A stretch of DNA of 64,000 bases from Mycobacterium sp. GTDB taxonomy: Bacteria; Actinomycetota; Actinomycetes; Mycobacteriales; Mycobacteriaceae. Positions within the stretch are counted from its first letter, which is position 1. Each line of letters starts with the position of its first letter. The notes beneath the pieces were generated by a model. That model searched no databases. It had not been told where the DNA came from and saw only the letters and a list, made by a program, of their open reading frames with translations. Below, piece after piece: positions 43,326 to 51,378 of the stretch. The DNA lies in the NCBI GenBank assembly GCA_025965895.1, contig JAOPWC010000099.1:1-64000 (forward strand), written 5' to 3'. The translations under genes were made by a program, and so were the position numbers.

Positions 43326-44495
43326 ATGGCTGGGCAACTCGCTGCGGTGCTGGGAACCGGTCAGACGAAGTATGTCTCCAAGCGCCAGGACGTGTCGATC
43401 CTCGGCCTGGTGCGCGACGCCATCGATAAGGCGCTGGTCGATTCGGGTTGCACGTTCGACGACATCGACGCGGTCGTGGTCGGCAAAGCGCCGGACTTCT
43501 TCGAAGGCGTCATGATGCCGGAACTGTTCATGGCCGATGCAATCGGGGCGACCGGTAAACCGCTGATTCGGGTGCATACCGCCGGATCGGTGGGCGGCTC
43601 GACCGGCGTGGTGGCCTCGAGTTTGGTGCAGTCCGGTAAGTACCGCCGGGTGCTCGCGATGGCGTGGGAGAAGCAGTCGGAGTCGAACGCGATGTGGGCG
43701 TTGTCGATTCCGGTGCCCTTCACCAAACCCGTCGGGGCGGGGGCGGGAGGATATTTCGCACCGCATGTGCGGGCATACATCCGTCGGGCGAACGCGCCGA
43801 CCCACATCGGCGCGATGGTCGCGGTCAAGGACCGGCTCAACGGAGCGAAGAACCCGCTGGCACATGTTCAGCAGCCCGATATCACGCTCGACAAAGTGCT
43901 GGCTTCGCAAATGCTGTGGGACCCGATCCGTTTCGACGAAACCTGCCCGTCGTCCGACGGCGCGTGCGCGGTGGTGATCGGTGACGAGCAGACCGCGGAA
44001 AGGCGGGTCGCCGAAGGTCATCCGGTCGCGTGGATCCACGCCACCGCGCTGCGCACCGAGCCGCTGGCGTTCTCCGGGCGCGACCAGGTCAACCCGCAAG
44101 CGGGGCGCGATGCCGCCAAGGCGCTGTGGAAGGCGGCGGGGATCACCAGCCCGATCGACCAGATCGACGTCGCGGAGATCTATGTGCCGTTCTCCTGGTT
44201 CGAACCGATGTGGTTGGAAAACCTCGGCTTCGCCGCCGAGGGTGAGGGGTGGAAGCTCACCGAGGCCGGCGAAACGGAGATCGGCGGACGGATACCGGTC
44301 AACCCGTCCGGCGGCGTGCTGTCGTCGAACCCGATCGGCGCCTCCGGGCTGATTCGCTTCGCAGAGGCCGCGATCCAGGTGATGAACAAAGCCGACGCCC
44401 ACCAGGTGCCGGGCGCACGAAAGGCGCTCGGTCATGCCTACGGGGGCGGCTCGCAGTACTACTCGATGTGGGTGGTAGGAGCGGACAAGCCGTGA
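43326..44495 (+). CDS. ltp3: Thiolase-like Ltp3
   Basis: A 389-residue thiolase-superfamily protein matching Rv3523. N-terminal AAVLGTGQTKY; the active-site helix reads HTAGSVGGSTGVVASSLV with no Cys; C-terminal VAEIYVPFSWFEPMWLENLGF, VNPSGGVLSSNPIGASGLIRFAEA and HAYGGGSQYYSMWVVG, with Tyr where thiolases carry the second Cys. Ltp2-type retroaldolases also rely on Tyr. ATG 43326 with GGGGGAA upstream. Forms a unit with Ltp4 and the double-DUF35 protein. A role in C-C cleavage of a side-chain hydroxyacyl-CoA is inferred. Confidence 0.92.
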   Translation: MAGQLAAVLGTGQTKYVSKRQDVSILGLVRDAIDKALVDSGCTFDDIDAVVVGKAPDFFEGVMMPELFMADAIGATGKPLIRVHTAGSVGGSTGVVASSLVQSGKYRRVLAMAWEKQSESNAMWALSIPVPFTKPVGAGAGGYFAPHVRAYIRRANAPTHIGAMVAVKDRLNGAKNPLAHVQQPDITLDKVLASQMLWDPIRFDETCPSSDGACAVVIGDEQTAERRVAEGHPVAWIHATALRTEPLAFSGRDQVNPQAGRDAAKALWKAAGITSPIDQIDVAEIYVPFSWFEPMWLENLGFAAEGEGWKLTEAGETEIGGRIPVNPSGGVLSSNPIGASGLIRFAEAAIQVMNKADAHQVPGARKALGHAYGGGSQYYSMWVVGADKP

Positions 44496-44533
44496 TGAGC
44501 GCTCGCGAAGAACCAAGGATGATGCGCTCATGA
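44495..44533 (+). repeat. Coupling repeat and 12-codon mini-ORF between ltp3 and the LLM gene
   Basis: TGATGAGCGCTCGCGAAGAA starts on the ltp3 stop (TGATG). The mini-ORF (MSAREEPRMMRS) ends with a TGA that overlaps the next ATG at 44530 (ATGA). It is the most diverged copy: one CG pair is missing. Confidence 0.75.
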
Positions 44534-45411
44534 AGTACACCTGCAGCATCGCGATGGGCCCGGTCGACGAGTTGCTCGACATCGCCAGGACCGCGCAGGA
44601 CGTCGGCTTCGACGCGATCGCGCTGCCCGACTCGCTGTTCTACATGGAGAAGGCGGCCGCGGATTACCCCTACACTGCCGACGGCTCACGGATGTGGAAC
44701 GAGAACACCCCATGGGTTGATCCACTGATCGCGGCCGGCGCGATGGGCGCCGTCACGTCGACGCTGCGGTTCTACACCAACGTGATGAAGCTCGGCTCGC
44801 GCAACCCGTTGCTGCTGGCCCGTCAGGTGGGCTCGGTGGCCAACCTGACCGGCAACCGGTTTGGCTTCGGGGTCGGAATCGGCTGGGCTCCCGAGGAATT
44901 CGAGTGGTGCGGGGTGCCGTACAAACGGCGCGGCGCGCGGGTCGACGAGATGATCGACGTGATCAAGCTGCTGCTCGGCGGCGGCATGGTCGAATTCCAC
45001 GGCGAGTTCTACGATTTCGAAAGACTGCAGATGAGTCCGGCGCCCAGCCGGCCGGTGCCGTTCTACGTGGGCGGCCACACCGATGTCGCGCTGAAGCGCG
45101 CTGCCCGCGTCGGTGACGGCTGGACCAGCGCGATGATGACCCGCGACCAACTTGCCGACACCATCGCCACGTTGAACAAGTACCGCGAGGAGTACGGCAG
45201 GGACGTGTTGCCGTTCGAGTTCCAGGCGGTCTGCATGGACCGGTTCGGCGTCGACGGGCACCGGGACCTGGCCGAGATCGGGGTGACCGACAACATCGTC
45301 ATTCCCTGGCTGTTCGATGGGCTGGGCTTCGACGCTGCGCTGTCGGCCAAGCAGGACTCGATGAAGCGCTTCGCCCAAACCTACATTCACTCGGGATGGC
45401 AGGACACATGA
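44530..45411 (+). CDS. F420-dependent LLM-class oxidoreductase
   Basis: A 293-residue luciferase-like barrel: KYTCSIAMGPVDELLDIARTAQDVGFDAIALPDSLF, TLRFYTNVMKLGSRNPLLLARQVGSVANLTGNRFGFGVGIGWAPEEFEWCGVPY and VPFYVGGHTDVALKRAARVGDGWTSAM. A different subfamily from the 40037 gene. It overlaps both a coupling mini-ORF at its start and the KSI-like gene at its end (ATGA), so it belongs to the ltp4-ltp3 operon. Oxidation or reduction of a steroid CoA ester is possible; substrate unknown. Confidence 0.88.
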   Translation: MKYTCSIAMGPVDELLDIARTAQDVGFDAIALPDSLFYMEKAAADYPYTADGSRMWNENTPWVDPLIAAGAMGAVTSTLRFYTNVMKLGSRNPLLLARQVGSVANLTGNRFGFGVGIGWAPEEFEWCGVPYKRRGARVDEMIDVIKLLLGGGMVEFHGEFYDFERLQMSPAPSRPVPFYVGGHTDVALKRAARVGDGWTSAMMTRDQLADTIATLNKYREEYGRDVLPFEFQAVCMDRFGVDGHRDLAEIGVTDNIVIPWLFDGLGFDAALSAKQDSMKRFAQTYIHSGWQDT

Positions 45412-45833
45412 CAGAACCCCGAACCACCACGGAGAACCCGGCGCATGCCGCAGGCCGCCGGAGCCGTGAGGCGGTCACCGCCCGCGACAAGCAAGCCTGG
45501 CTGGACGTCTTCGCCGACGACGCGATCGTCGAAGATCCCATCGGCCCTTCGGTGTTCGACCCGGACGGCAAGGGCCATCGCGGCAAGGAGGCCATTTCGG
45601 CGTTCTGGGACAAGGCGATCGCCCCGACCGACCGGATCGAGTTTCACTTCGTCGACACCTTCCAGTGCGGCAACGAAGAAGCCAACGTTGGATCGATCGT
45701 CACCACCATGGGCGGCTACCAGATCACTTCGGAAGGCGTGTTCACCTATAAGGCGAACAGCGAGGGCGAAATGATTGCGTTGCGGGCATTCTGGGAAATG
45801 GAACGGGCCGCGCAGACTGCGCGCAAGCTGTAG
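45408..45833 (+). CDS. SnoaL/ketosteroid-isomerase-like protein
   Basis: A 141-residue NTF2-fold protein. The segment RDKQAWLDVFADDAIVEDPIGPSVFDPDGKGHRGKEAISAFWDKAI is the characteristic entry helix plus acidic pocket of KSI-like proteins; the Asp in VEDPIGPS occupies the place of the catalytic Asp. ATG 45408 overlaps the LLM stop. The final helix is aligned with MIALRAFWEME. A delta-5/delta-4 isomerisation of a steroid-derived intermediate would fit the pathway, but this fold also serves hydratases and binding proteins. Confidence 0.85.
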   Translation: MTEPRTTTENPAHAAGRRSREAVTARDKQAWLDVFADDAIVEDPIGPSVFDPDGKGHRGKEAISAFWDKAIAPTDRIEFHFVDTFQCGNEEANVGSIVTTMGGYQITSEGVFTYKANSEGEMIALRAFWEMERAAQTARKL

Positions 45834-45860
45834 GTTTCTCCGACCGTGGCGCCGCTGATG

Positions 45861-46400
45861 TCACGCTTGCGGTTCGGGCACGGGCTCCAGACCGCTGAGA
45901 TAGCGCCGCGCCAGCGCCTGGTATTCAACCGGGTTCATGTTCACCCACATCTCCGCGTTTGTGCCGGCGATCGGACCCTTGACCTTGGCAGGAGCGCCCG
46001 TCACCAACACCTCGTCGGGGATCTTCGTGCCGCCGACCACCAGCGAGTGCGCCGCGATCAGGCTGCGTGCCCCGATCACCGCGCCGTCCAGCACCGTGCA
46101 GTGGTTGGCGATCAGCGCCTCGGCACCGACGTGCACGCCGTGGACGGTGCACATGTGCGCGACCGTCGCTCCCGGCCCGATGTCGACGGGGATGCCGGGT
46201 GGGGCATGCAACACCGAACCGTCCTGCACGTTGGCACCCTCGCGCACGATTATCGGCGCGTAGTCGGCCCGCAGGACCGCGTTGAACCACACCGAGGCGC
46301 CCGCCGCAATGGTCACGTCTCCGATCAGCACCGCGGTTGGCGCCACGAAGGCCTCGGGGTGCACGGTCGGCGACGCGCCTTCGAATTCAAATAGCGGCAT
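45861..46400 (-). CDS. Gamma-carbonic anhydrase-like hexapeptide protein (Rv3525c-like)
   Basis: A 179-residue left-handed beta-helix with clear hexapeptide repeats (VLIGDV-TIAAGASVWFNAVLRAD through VIGARSLIAAHSLVVGGTKIPDEVLVTGAPAKVKG). The metal-type His residues are present (GSVLHAPP, VAHMCTVHG, ANHCTVL). Fits Rv3525c beside kshA. True carbonic anhydrase activity is often absent in this family; acyl-CoA transferase-like roles are the alternative. Divergent from kshA with a shared KstR box region. Confidence 0.85.
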   Translation of the reverse strand: MPLFEFEGASPTVHPEAFVAPTAVLIGDVTIAAGASVWFNAVLRADYAPIIVREGANVQDGSVLHAPPGIPVDIGPGATVAHMCTVHGVHVGAEALIANHCTVLDGAVIGARSLIAAHSLVVGGTKIPDEVLVTGAPAKVKGPIAGTNAEMWVNMNPVEYQALARRYLSGLEPVPEPQA

Positions 46401-46454
46401 AGGTCACATATACAGGACAAGTCCTGCGTTTATTGCATACCAGTGCGGCAAAAC

Positions 46455-46468
46455 TGTAACGTGTTCTA
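46455..46468. promoter_or_regulatory. KstR box upstream of kshA
   Basis: TGTAACGTGTTCTA, full consensus match, 27 nt before the kshA GTG and 54 nt from the divergent hexapeptide-protein gene. Confidence 0.9.
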
Positions 46469-46495
46469 GTTAGGGACACCGACTGGAGGCGCACA

Positions 46496-47671
46496 GTGAC
46501 TACGGAGACCGCCGGCGGCAGCATTCGCGAGATCGACACCGGCACGCTGCCGGACCGGTATGCACGGGGCTGGCACTGCCTCGGACCGGTGAAGGACTAC
46601 CTCGACGGTGAACCACACGCGGTGGAGGCGTTCGGGACCAAGCTCGTGGTATTCGCCGACTCGCACGGCGACGTCAATGTGCTGGACGGCTACTGCCGGC
46701 ACATGGGGGGTGACCTGACCCAGGGCACTATCAAAGGCGACGAGGTGGCGTGCCCGTTCCACGACTGGCGCTGGGGCGGAGACGGCAAGTGCAAGTTGGT
46801 GCCGTACGCGAAGCGGACTCCGAGGCTTGCCCGCACCCGGTCATGGCTGACCGACGTGCGCAGCGGCCTCTTGTTCGTCTGGCACGATCACGAGGGCAAT
46901 TCCCCGGCGCCGGAACTGCGGATCCCGGAGATGCCGGAGTGGTCCAGCGGCGAGTGGACCGACTGGCGGTGGAACACCGAGCTGATCGAGGGCTCCAACT
47001 GCCGCGACATCATCGACAACGTCACCGATATGGCGCATTTCTTTTACATCCACTTCGGCTTCCCGACGTACTTCAAGAACGTCTTCGAGGGCCACATCGC
47101 CTCGCAGTACCTGCGTACCGTGGGCCGTCCCGACGTCGACCTCGGCGGCTCGGCCTACACCGGCGAGCAGATCCTCGACTCGGAGGCGTCGTATTTCGGG
47201 CCGTCGTTCATGATCAACTGGCTGCACAACAACTACGGCGGATACAAGGCGGAGTCGATCCTGATCAACTGCCACATCCCGGTGACTCAGGATTCCTTCC
47301 TCTTGCAATGGGGCGTGATCGTCCAGAAGCCCAGCGGCATGGACGATCAGATGAGCGAGAAGCTGGCCGAGGCCTTCACCGCGGGTGTCAGCAAGGGCTT
47401 CCTGCAGGATGTCGAGATCTGGCGGGGCAAGACCCGGATCGACAACCCGCTGCTGGTCGAAGAGGACGGCGCTGTGTATCAGTTGCGTCGCTGGTATCAG
47501 CAGTTCTACGTCGACGCCCCCGACGTGACCCCGGACATGACCGACCGCTTCGAGATCGAGGTGGACACCACCCGCGCCAACGAGTACTGGCAGAAGGAAG
47601 TCGACGAGAACCTGCAACGCCGGGCCGAGCAGGAAACGGACGGGCAGAAGGCGGAACGGGCCTCAACGTGA
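46496..47671 (+). CDS. kshA: 3-ketosteroid 9-alpha-hydroxylase oxygenase KshA
   Basis: A 391-residue Rieske oxygenase. The 2Fe-2S ligands are C67 and H69 (GYCRHMGG) and C86 and H89 (ACPFHDW). The mononuclear iron ligands are H181 and H186 (DNVTDMAHFFYIHFG) plus a later Asp. With reductase KshB (not in window) it 9-alpha-hydroxylates 1,4-diene-3-oxo steroids, after which ring B opens spontaneously. GTG start at 46496. Its stop overlaps the next gene (GTGA), coupling a His/Asp-repeat protein to it. Confidence 0.97.
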   Translation: MTTETAGGSIREIDTGTLPDRYARGWHCLGPVKDYLDGEPHAVEAFGTKLVVFADSHGDVNVLDGYCRHMGGDLTQGTIKGDEVACPFHDWRWGGDGKCKLVPYAKRTPRLARTRSWLTDVRSGLLFVWHDHEGNSPAPELRIPEMPEWSSGEWTDWRWNTELIEGSNCRDIIDNVTDMAHFFYIHFGFPTYFKNVFEGHIASQYLRTVGRPDVDLGGSAYTGEQILDSEASYFGPSFMINWLHNNYGGYKAESILINCHIPVTQDSFLLQWGVIVQKPSGMDDQMSEKLAEAFTAGVSKGFLQDVEIWRGKTRIDNPLLVEEDGAVYQLRRWYQQFYVDAPDVTPDMTDRFEIEVDTTRANEYWQKEVDENLQRRAEQETDGQKAERAST

Positions 47672-48189
47672 GCCGGTCCGACGAGCAGCCGAGCGCACCC
47701 GACGTCGACCGCCTGGCGCGGTCGATGCTGCTGCTGCACGGTGCTCACGACGACGGTGCCCACGACAGCGGTGCTCACGACGACGGTGCTCACGAGGACG
47801 GTGCTCACGACGACGAGGACCACGCCGGCCCGCGAAGCGGCAACGGCACGTCGTGGTCCAAGGCCCGGCCCGATCCGCGGCGCGCCGCCGCGTTGCGCGA
47901 GGCCACGCGGCGGGACCGTGAGCGCTACCTCAGTTCGGGTCTGCAGCCGGTGGATTGCCGCTTCTGCCACGTCTCGGTGCTCGTCAAAAAGCTGGGGCCA
48001 GGACACACGTACCTGCAATGGAATGCGGACGCGACCCGGCGGTGCGCCTATTTCACCGAGATAAGGGAATCGGGCGGAGATACGGCCCGAAGCCCGTCGT
48101 GCCCGAGGATGGCCGACAGCATCGCGCACGCGATCGCCGAAGGCATCCTGGAACCGGAGTCGACCGCGCCGTCACCGGGCGACGGCTGA
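47668..48189 (+). CDS. His/Asp-repeat protein coupled to kshA (Rv3527-like)
   Basis: A 173-residue protein. Residues 25-50 are five tandem GAHDD-type pentapeptides encoded by 15-bp repeats. The C-terminal 90 residues are conserved-looking: RDRERYLSSGLQPVDCRFCHVSVLVKKLGPGHTYLQWNADATRRCAYF and a later SCP. C-x2-C plus two further Cys and His could bind a metal or Fe-S cluster. GTG 47668 overlaps the kshA stop. Rv3527 is the positional counterpart and is uncharacterised. A role in KshA metallation or electron transfer is conceivable but unproven. Confidence 0.8.
   Translation: MSRSDEQPSAPDVDRLARSMLLLHGAHDDGAHDSGAHDDGAHEDGAHDDEDHAGPRSGNGTSWSKARPDPRRAAALREATRRDRERYLSSGLQPVDCRFCHVSVLVKKLGPGHTYLQWNADATRRCAYFTEIRESGGDTARSPSCPRMADSIAHAIAEGILEPESTAPSPGDG
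47740..47814 (+). repeat. 15-bp coding tandem repeat, 5 units
   Basis: Units of GGTGCTCACGACGAC with few changes encode GAHDD/GAHDS/GAHED. Prone to length change by slippage, always in frame. Confidence 0.9.
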
Positions 48190-48194
48190 GCGCC

Positions 48195-49340
48195 CTACAG
48201 CCCTTCGAAGCGCGTCCGCACCTGTTCTGAGGTGAGACCGTAGTCGGCGAGAGAATACCGGTGCTTGGGCGCCCGCGGCCCGCGCTGGCTCTCGCCGTGC
48301 ATCTGTTGCATCGCCAACAGCGCTGAACCACTCAGCGGCAAGCCGAAATACCGGTAGATTCCCTCCACGGTGCCGATCGGGTCCGCGACGAAGTCGACGT
48401 AGTCGACGTCGTAGAACTGGGCCGGATTGTGCTTGGCACGTTCGGCATTGAACCGCTCCAGGCCCCGGGACCAGGTCTCCAGTGAATCGGCGCCGATCGT
48501 CGGACCGAAGAACGTGTTCGACCAGCCTTCGGTGGCGTGCTCGGCCAGCGAGCACATCGAGGCCATGATCGTCTCCGCCGGCCGATGGCATTGCACCACG
48601 AGCGCGTCGGGAAAGGTGGCCATCAACGCGTCCAGCGCGTGCAGGTGGCTGGGGTTCTTCAACACCCAGCGCTTGCCGATGTCGTTGCTGCCGATCAACT
48701 GAAGGTTTTTGCGATAGCGGCGATACGCCGGCGTCCAGTCCTCCTTGGCCAGCCACTGCGCGTAGCTGGGCAGGTGGGCCAACGTTTCGTAGGCAACCGC
48801 GTGCAGTGACTGGCGCAACAGCTGCCAGCATTCCTCGACCTCGTCCGCGCTCATGAAGTGCAGGCCCATGAACTCGGGGTTCTCGACGTGATGTTGCTCG
48901 AACTGGGCGTTCAGTTGCGCGAAAACCGGGTTGGCATCCCAGGTTTCACGCGGCGGCCGGGGTTGCGGATACTCCGCCAGCCACATCTGCAGACCCTGAT
49001 GCGCCGGGTCGGCTCCGATCAGACGGTGCAGAGCGGTGGTACCGGTGCGGGGCAGCCCGGTCACGAAGATGGGCCGTTCGACCGGCACCTCGGCGTGCCG
49101 CGGATACTGCTTCCAGCCGGCTTCGGCCAGCAGCCTGGCGGCCAGCGCACCCCGCAGATATACACGGGAGATCTTGCTGCCCAGCGGCGTGAGGTCGGCC
49201 TCGCGCTGATAGGACTCCAGGATCACCGCAAGGCCCTCGAGATAGTTGTCGTCATCCGCCCCGAAGTCGTCCAAACCGACCAGACGGGTCGCGGACTCGA
49301 GCAGGTCGTCGACGGTGCCGACGTCGGTGCGTTCGGCCAT
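48195..49340 (-). CDS. Sulfotransferase-family protein (Rv3529c-like)
   Basis: A 381-residue protein with the PAPS 5'-phosphosulfate loop PIFVTGLPRTGTTALHRLIGADP at about residues 90-110 and the 3'-phosphate segment KRWVLKNPSHLHALDALMATFPDALVVQCHR. Matches the length of Rv3529c. ATG 49340 overlaps the stop of the upstream SDR (ATGA). The target could be a hydroxylated steroid or lipid; cluster position alone supports that. Confidence 0.87.
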   Translation of the reverse strand: MAERTDVGTVDDLLESATRLVGLDDFGADDDNYLEGLAVILESYQREADLTPLGSKISRVYLRGALAARLLAEAGWKQYPRHAEVPVERPIFVTGLPRTGTTALHRLIGADPAHQGLQMWLAEYPQPRPPRETWDANPVFAQLNAQFEQHHVENPEFMGLHFMSADEVEECWQLLRQSLHAVAYETLAHLPSYAQWLAKEDWTPAYRRYRKNLQLIGSNDIGKRWVLKNPSHLHALDALMATFPDALVVQCHRPAETIMASMCSLAEHATEGWSNTFFGPTIGADSLETWSRGLERFNAERAKHNPAQFYDVDYVDFVADPIGTVEGIYRYFGLPLSGSALLAMQQMHGESQRGPRAPKHRYSLADYGLTSEQVRTRFEGL

Positions 49341-50113
49341 CAAGCCTTGTACTCCCCGCAGTTGACGTCGAGCGCCTGTCCGCTGATCCCGCTGGACAGG
49401 TCGCTGGCCATGAACATGATCGCCGAGGCCACCTCGTCCTCGGTGGGCAGCCGCTTGAGATCGGAGTTGGCCGCGGTCGCCGCATAGATACCCTCGACGG
49501 TCGTTCCGTACTTACCGGCCTGATGTGTGAAGTATCCCTTCAACGTATCGCCCCAGATATAGCCCGGTACAACGGAGTTGACCCGGATGCCTTGCTCGCC
49601 GAGCTCGGTCGCCAGCGACTGCGACATCGCCAGCAGCGCCGATTTCGCCATTTTGTAGGCGCCGTACTTGGCCTGCGAGTGCCGGACGACCATCGAGTTG
49701 ACGTTCACCACCGCGCCCTTTGACTCGGCAAGTGCGGGGGTGAAGCCCTGGATCAGCCGCAGCGCACCCAGCACGGTCAGTTCGATCGCGTCACGGATGT
49801 GCTGAAACGTGGTGTCGGCCAACGGTTTCATTGACGGCACCCGGAACGCGTTGTTGACCAGCACGTCCACCCGGCCGTAGGCCGCCAGTGAAGCGTCGAC
49901 CAGGTTCTTGACCTGATCCTCGTCGGTGATGTCGGTCGCCACCGCGACCGCACGCCGACCGTTGTCGGTGATCTGCTTAGCCACGTCGTCGAGCCGTTCC
50001 GCGGTGCGCGCGGCCAGCACCAGGTCCGCGCCGGCCTCCGCGCATCGACGCGCCAGCGTCGTGCCCAGCGCCGGACCGACACCGCTGATGCATACAACCT
50101 TGCCCTCAAGCAT
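49340..50113 (-). CDS. Short-chain dehydrogenase (Rv3530c-like)
   Basis: A 257-residue SDR. Cofactor loop ISGVGPALGTTLARRCAEAGADLVLAAR (a GxGPxLG variant), NNAF in place of NNAG, catalytic Ser in VNVNSMVVRHSQ and Tyr-Lys in YGAYKMAK. Its stop overlaps the sulfotransferase start. 3 nt separate it from the upstream gene stop, so the three genes form one operon under the 51308 KstR box. Substrate probably a steroid or its CoA derivative. Confidence 0.88.
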   Translation of the reverse strand: MLEGKVVCISGVGPALGTTLARRCAEAGADLVLAARTAERLDDVAKQITDNGRRAVAVATDITDEDQVKNLVDASLAAYGRVDVLVNNAFRVPSMKPLADTTFQHIRDAIELTVLGALRLIQGFTPALAESKGAVVNVNSMVVRHSQAKYGAYKMAKSALLAMSQSLATELGEQGIRVNSVVPGYIWGDTLKGYFTHQAGKYGTTVEGIYAATAANSDLKRLPTEDEVASAIMFMASDLSSGISGQALDVNCGEYKA

Positions 50114-50116
50114 CTT

Positions 50117-51244
50117 CTACCCCAGCATCCGGCCGGCGATGGCGTGCTGCCGCTCGGCAATCCGTACTCGCCAGTCTTGTTCGGTGATCTTGTTTCGTTC
50201 GTAGAACGGCAAAGCCGCGGGGACTTTGTCGAAGTCGACCAGCTCCGCGGTCGGGCCGTCGGCCTGCGTCAGGGCGCGGGACACCCGCTGCCAGCGGAAC
50301 TGCATGATTCCCCGTCGGTGGCCAAGTGTCTCAACCCAGTTGGTGACGCCGGGATTCTGCTCTGTGACCACGATGCGAATCTTTCCATCGGGATCCGCTT
50401 GCGCCTGAGTCGCGTTCAGCGACGTCTGGTGGTTGATGTAGTCGAGCGAGATGTACCACATGCTGCCCAGCTGGAAGCCGAGGTACGGCGCATCCGACTG
50501 TGGGAGCGTGATGACCAGCGCCTGCTCGGGGGTCAGCTCATAATGCCCGACCGACGAATATTGGGTCGCTAGGCCGCCCGGTGTCAGCCGGGGCGCGACC
50601 AGGGTGTTGACCGGGATGTTCAGGTAGAACCATTGCGGGAACTGCAGCCACGTCTTGATCCGGTTGATCAGCTGTTTACCGGCGCTGGCGTAACGCTTTT
50701 CGATGGTGTCCCTGGTCGGAGGGGGCGGGGCGCTGCCTGCGGTGTCCTCGCGCCGGATCGCGATGCTGCCCCGACGCTGCGACCAGTCGCCATACACTTC
50801 GCGGATCACCAGCTGCGCCGGCGTCTCGGGCCGGAACCGCCACTCGAACGTGCCGTCCTCTGCGATGTCGAGCTCGCGGTCGTCGAACGCCGCCTCGCTC
50901 TTGGGCACGCCCTCGTCGGTGTACTCCCCGCCCAGCAGCTGGAAGCTGAGATCGGTGGTGGTTCCGCGCAGTCCGGAGACGACATAATCGTGCCCTGGTT
51001 GCACCCGGGCACCGAAGTACATCGTGTCCGGGTTGTCCAGTCCCATCTTTGTGAACGGCCCGGTGCCGCTCAGCAGGAACGGGTGATCGCGCTCGTGATG
51101 AAACGCGACATGTGTGCAGGCGGCGATGCCCTGGGCCAGGTACTGCATACCTTCGAGAAGATCGGCCTCGGTTTCGATGTGCGCAGCAGCGGCCACCAGC
51201 CTCTCGGCTTCGGCGATCGCTTCGGTGAGCGGGTCGGTGAACAT
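50117..51244 (-). CDS. Conserved protein, Rv3531c-like (DUF1214-type tail)
   Basis: A 375-residue protein, equal to recalled Rv3531c length. It has an N-terminal helical segment (EAIAEAERLVAAAAHIETEADLLEGMQYLAQGI), a beta-rich middle and a C-terminal part with GFQLGSMWYISLDYINHQTSLNATQAQADPDGKIRIVVTEQNPGVTNWVET, reminiscent of DUF1214 proteins. No catalytic motif recognised. ATG 51244 chosen; an earlier frame would cross the operator. First gene of a KstR-box-controlled operon with the SDR and sulfotransferase. Confidence 0.82.
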   Translation of the reverse strand: MFTDPLTEAIAEAERLVAAAAHIETEADLLEGMQYLAQGIAACTHVAFHHERDHPFLLSGTGPFTKMGLDNPDTMYFGARVQPGHDYVVSGLRGTTTDLSFQLLGGEYTDEGVPKSEAAFDDRELDIAEDGTFEWRFRPETPAQLVIREVYGDWSQRRGSIAIRREDTAGSAPPPPTRDTIEKRYASAGKQLINRIKTWLQFPQWFYLNIPVNTLVAPRLTPGGLATQYSSVGHYELTPEQALVITLPQSDAPYLGFQLGSMWYISLDYINHQTSLNATQAQADPDGKIRIVVTEQNPGVTNWVETLGHRRGIMQFRWQRVSRALTQADGPTAELVDFDKVPAALPFYERNKITEQDWRVRIAERQHAIAGRMLG

Positions 51245-51307
51245 GCGTGTCGTAACCTCCGTCGGTTCACTATTGAACCGGCTCGGTAGAGTATCTGTGC
51301 ACGACAC

Positions 51308-51321
51308 TAGAACGTGTTCTA
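51308..51321. promoter_or_regulatory. KstR box, Rv3531c-like/IclR divergent promoter
   Basis: TAGAACGTGTTCTA, full consensus and near-perfect palindrome. Lies 63 nt from the minus-strand gene and 57 nt from the iclR-type gene. Confidence 0.92.
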
Positions 51322-51378
51322 ACTTTGCGTCAATACGGCAACTGGTCCAGATCTGGAACGGCTCGGTACGATGCTGAA

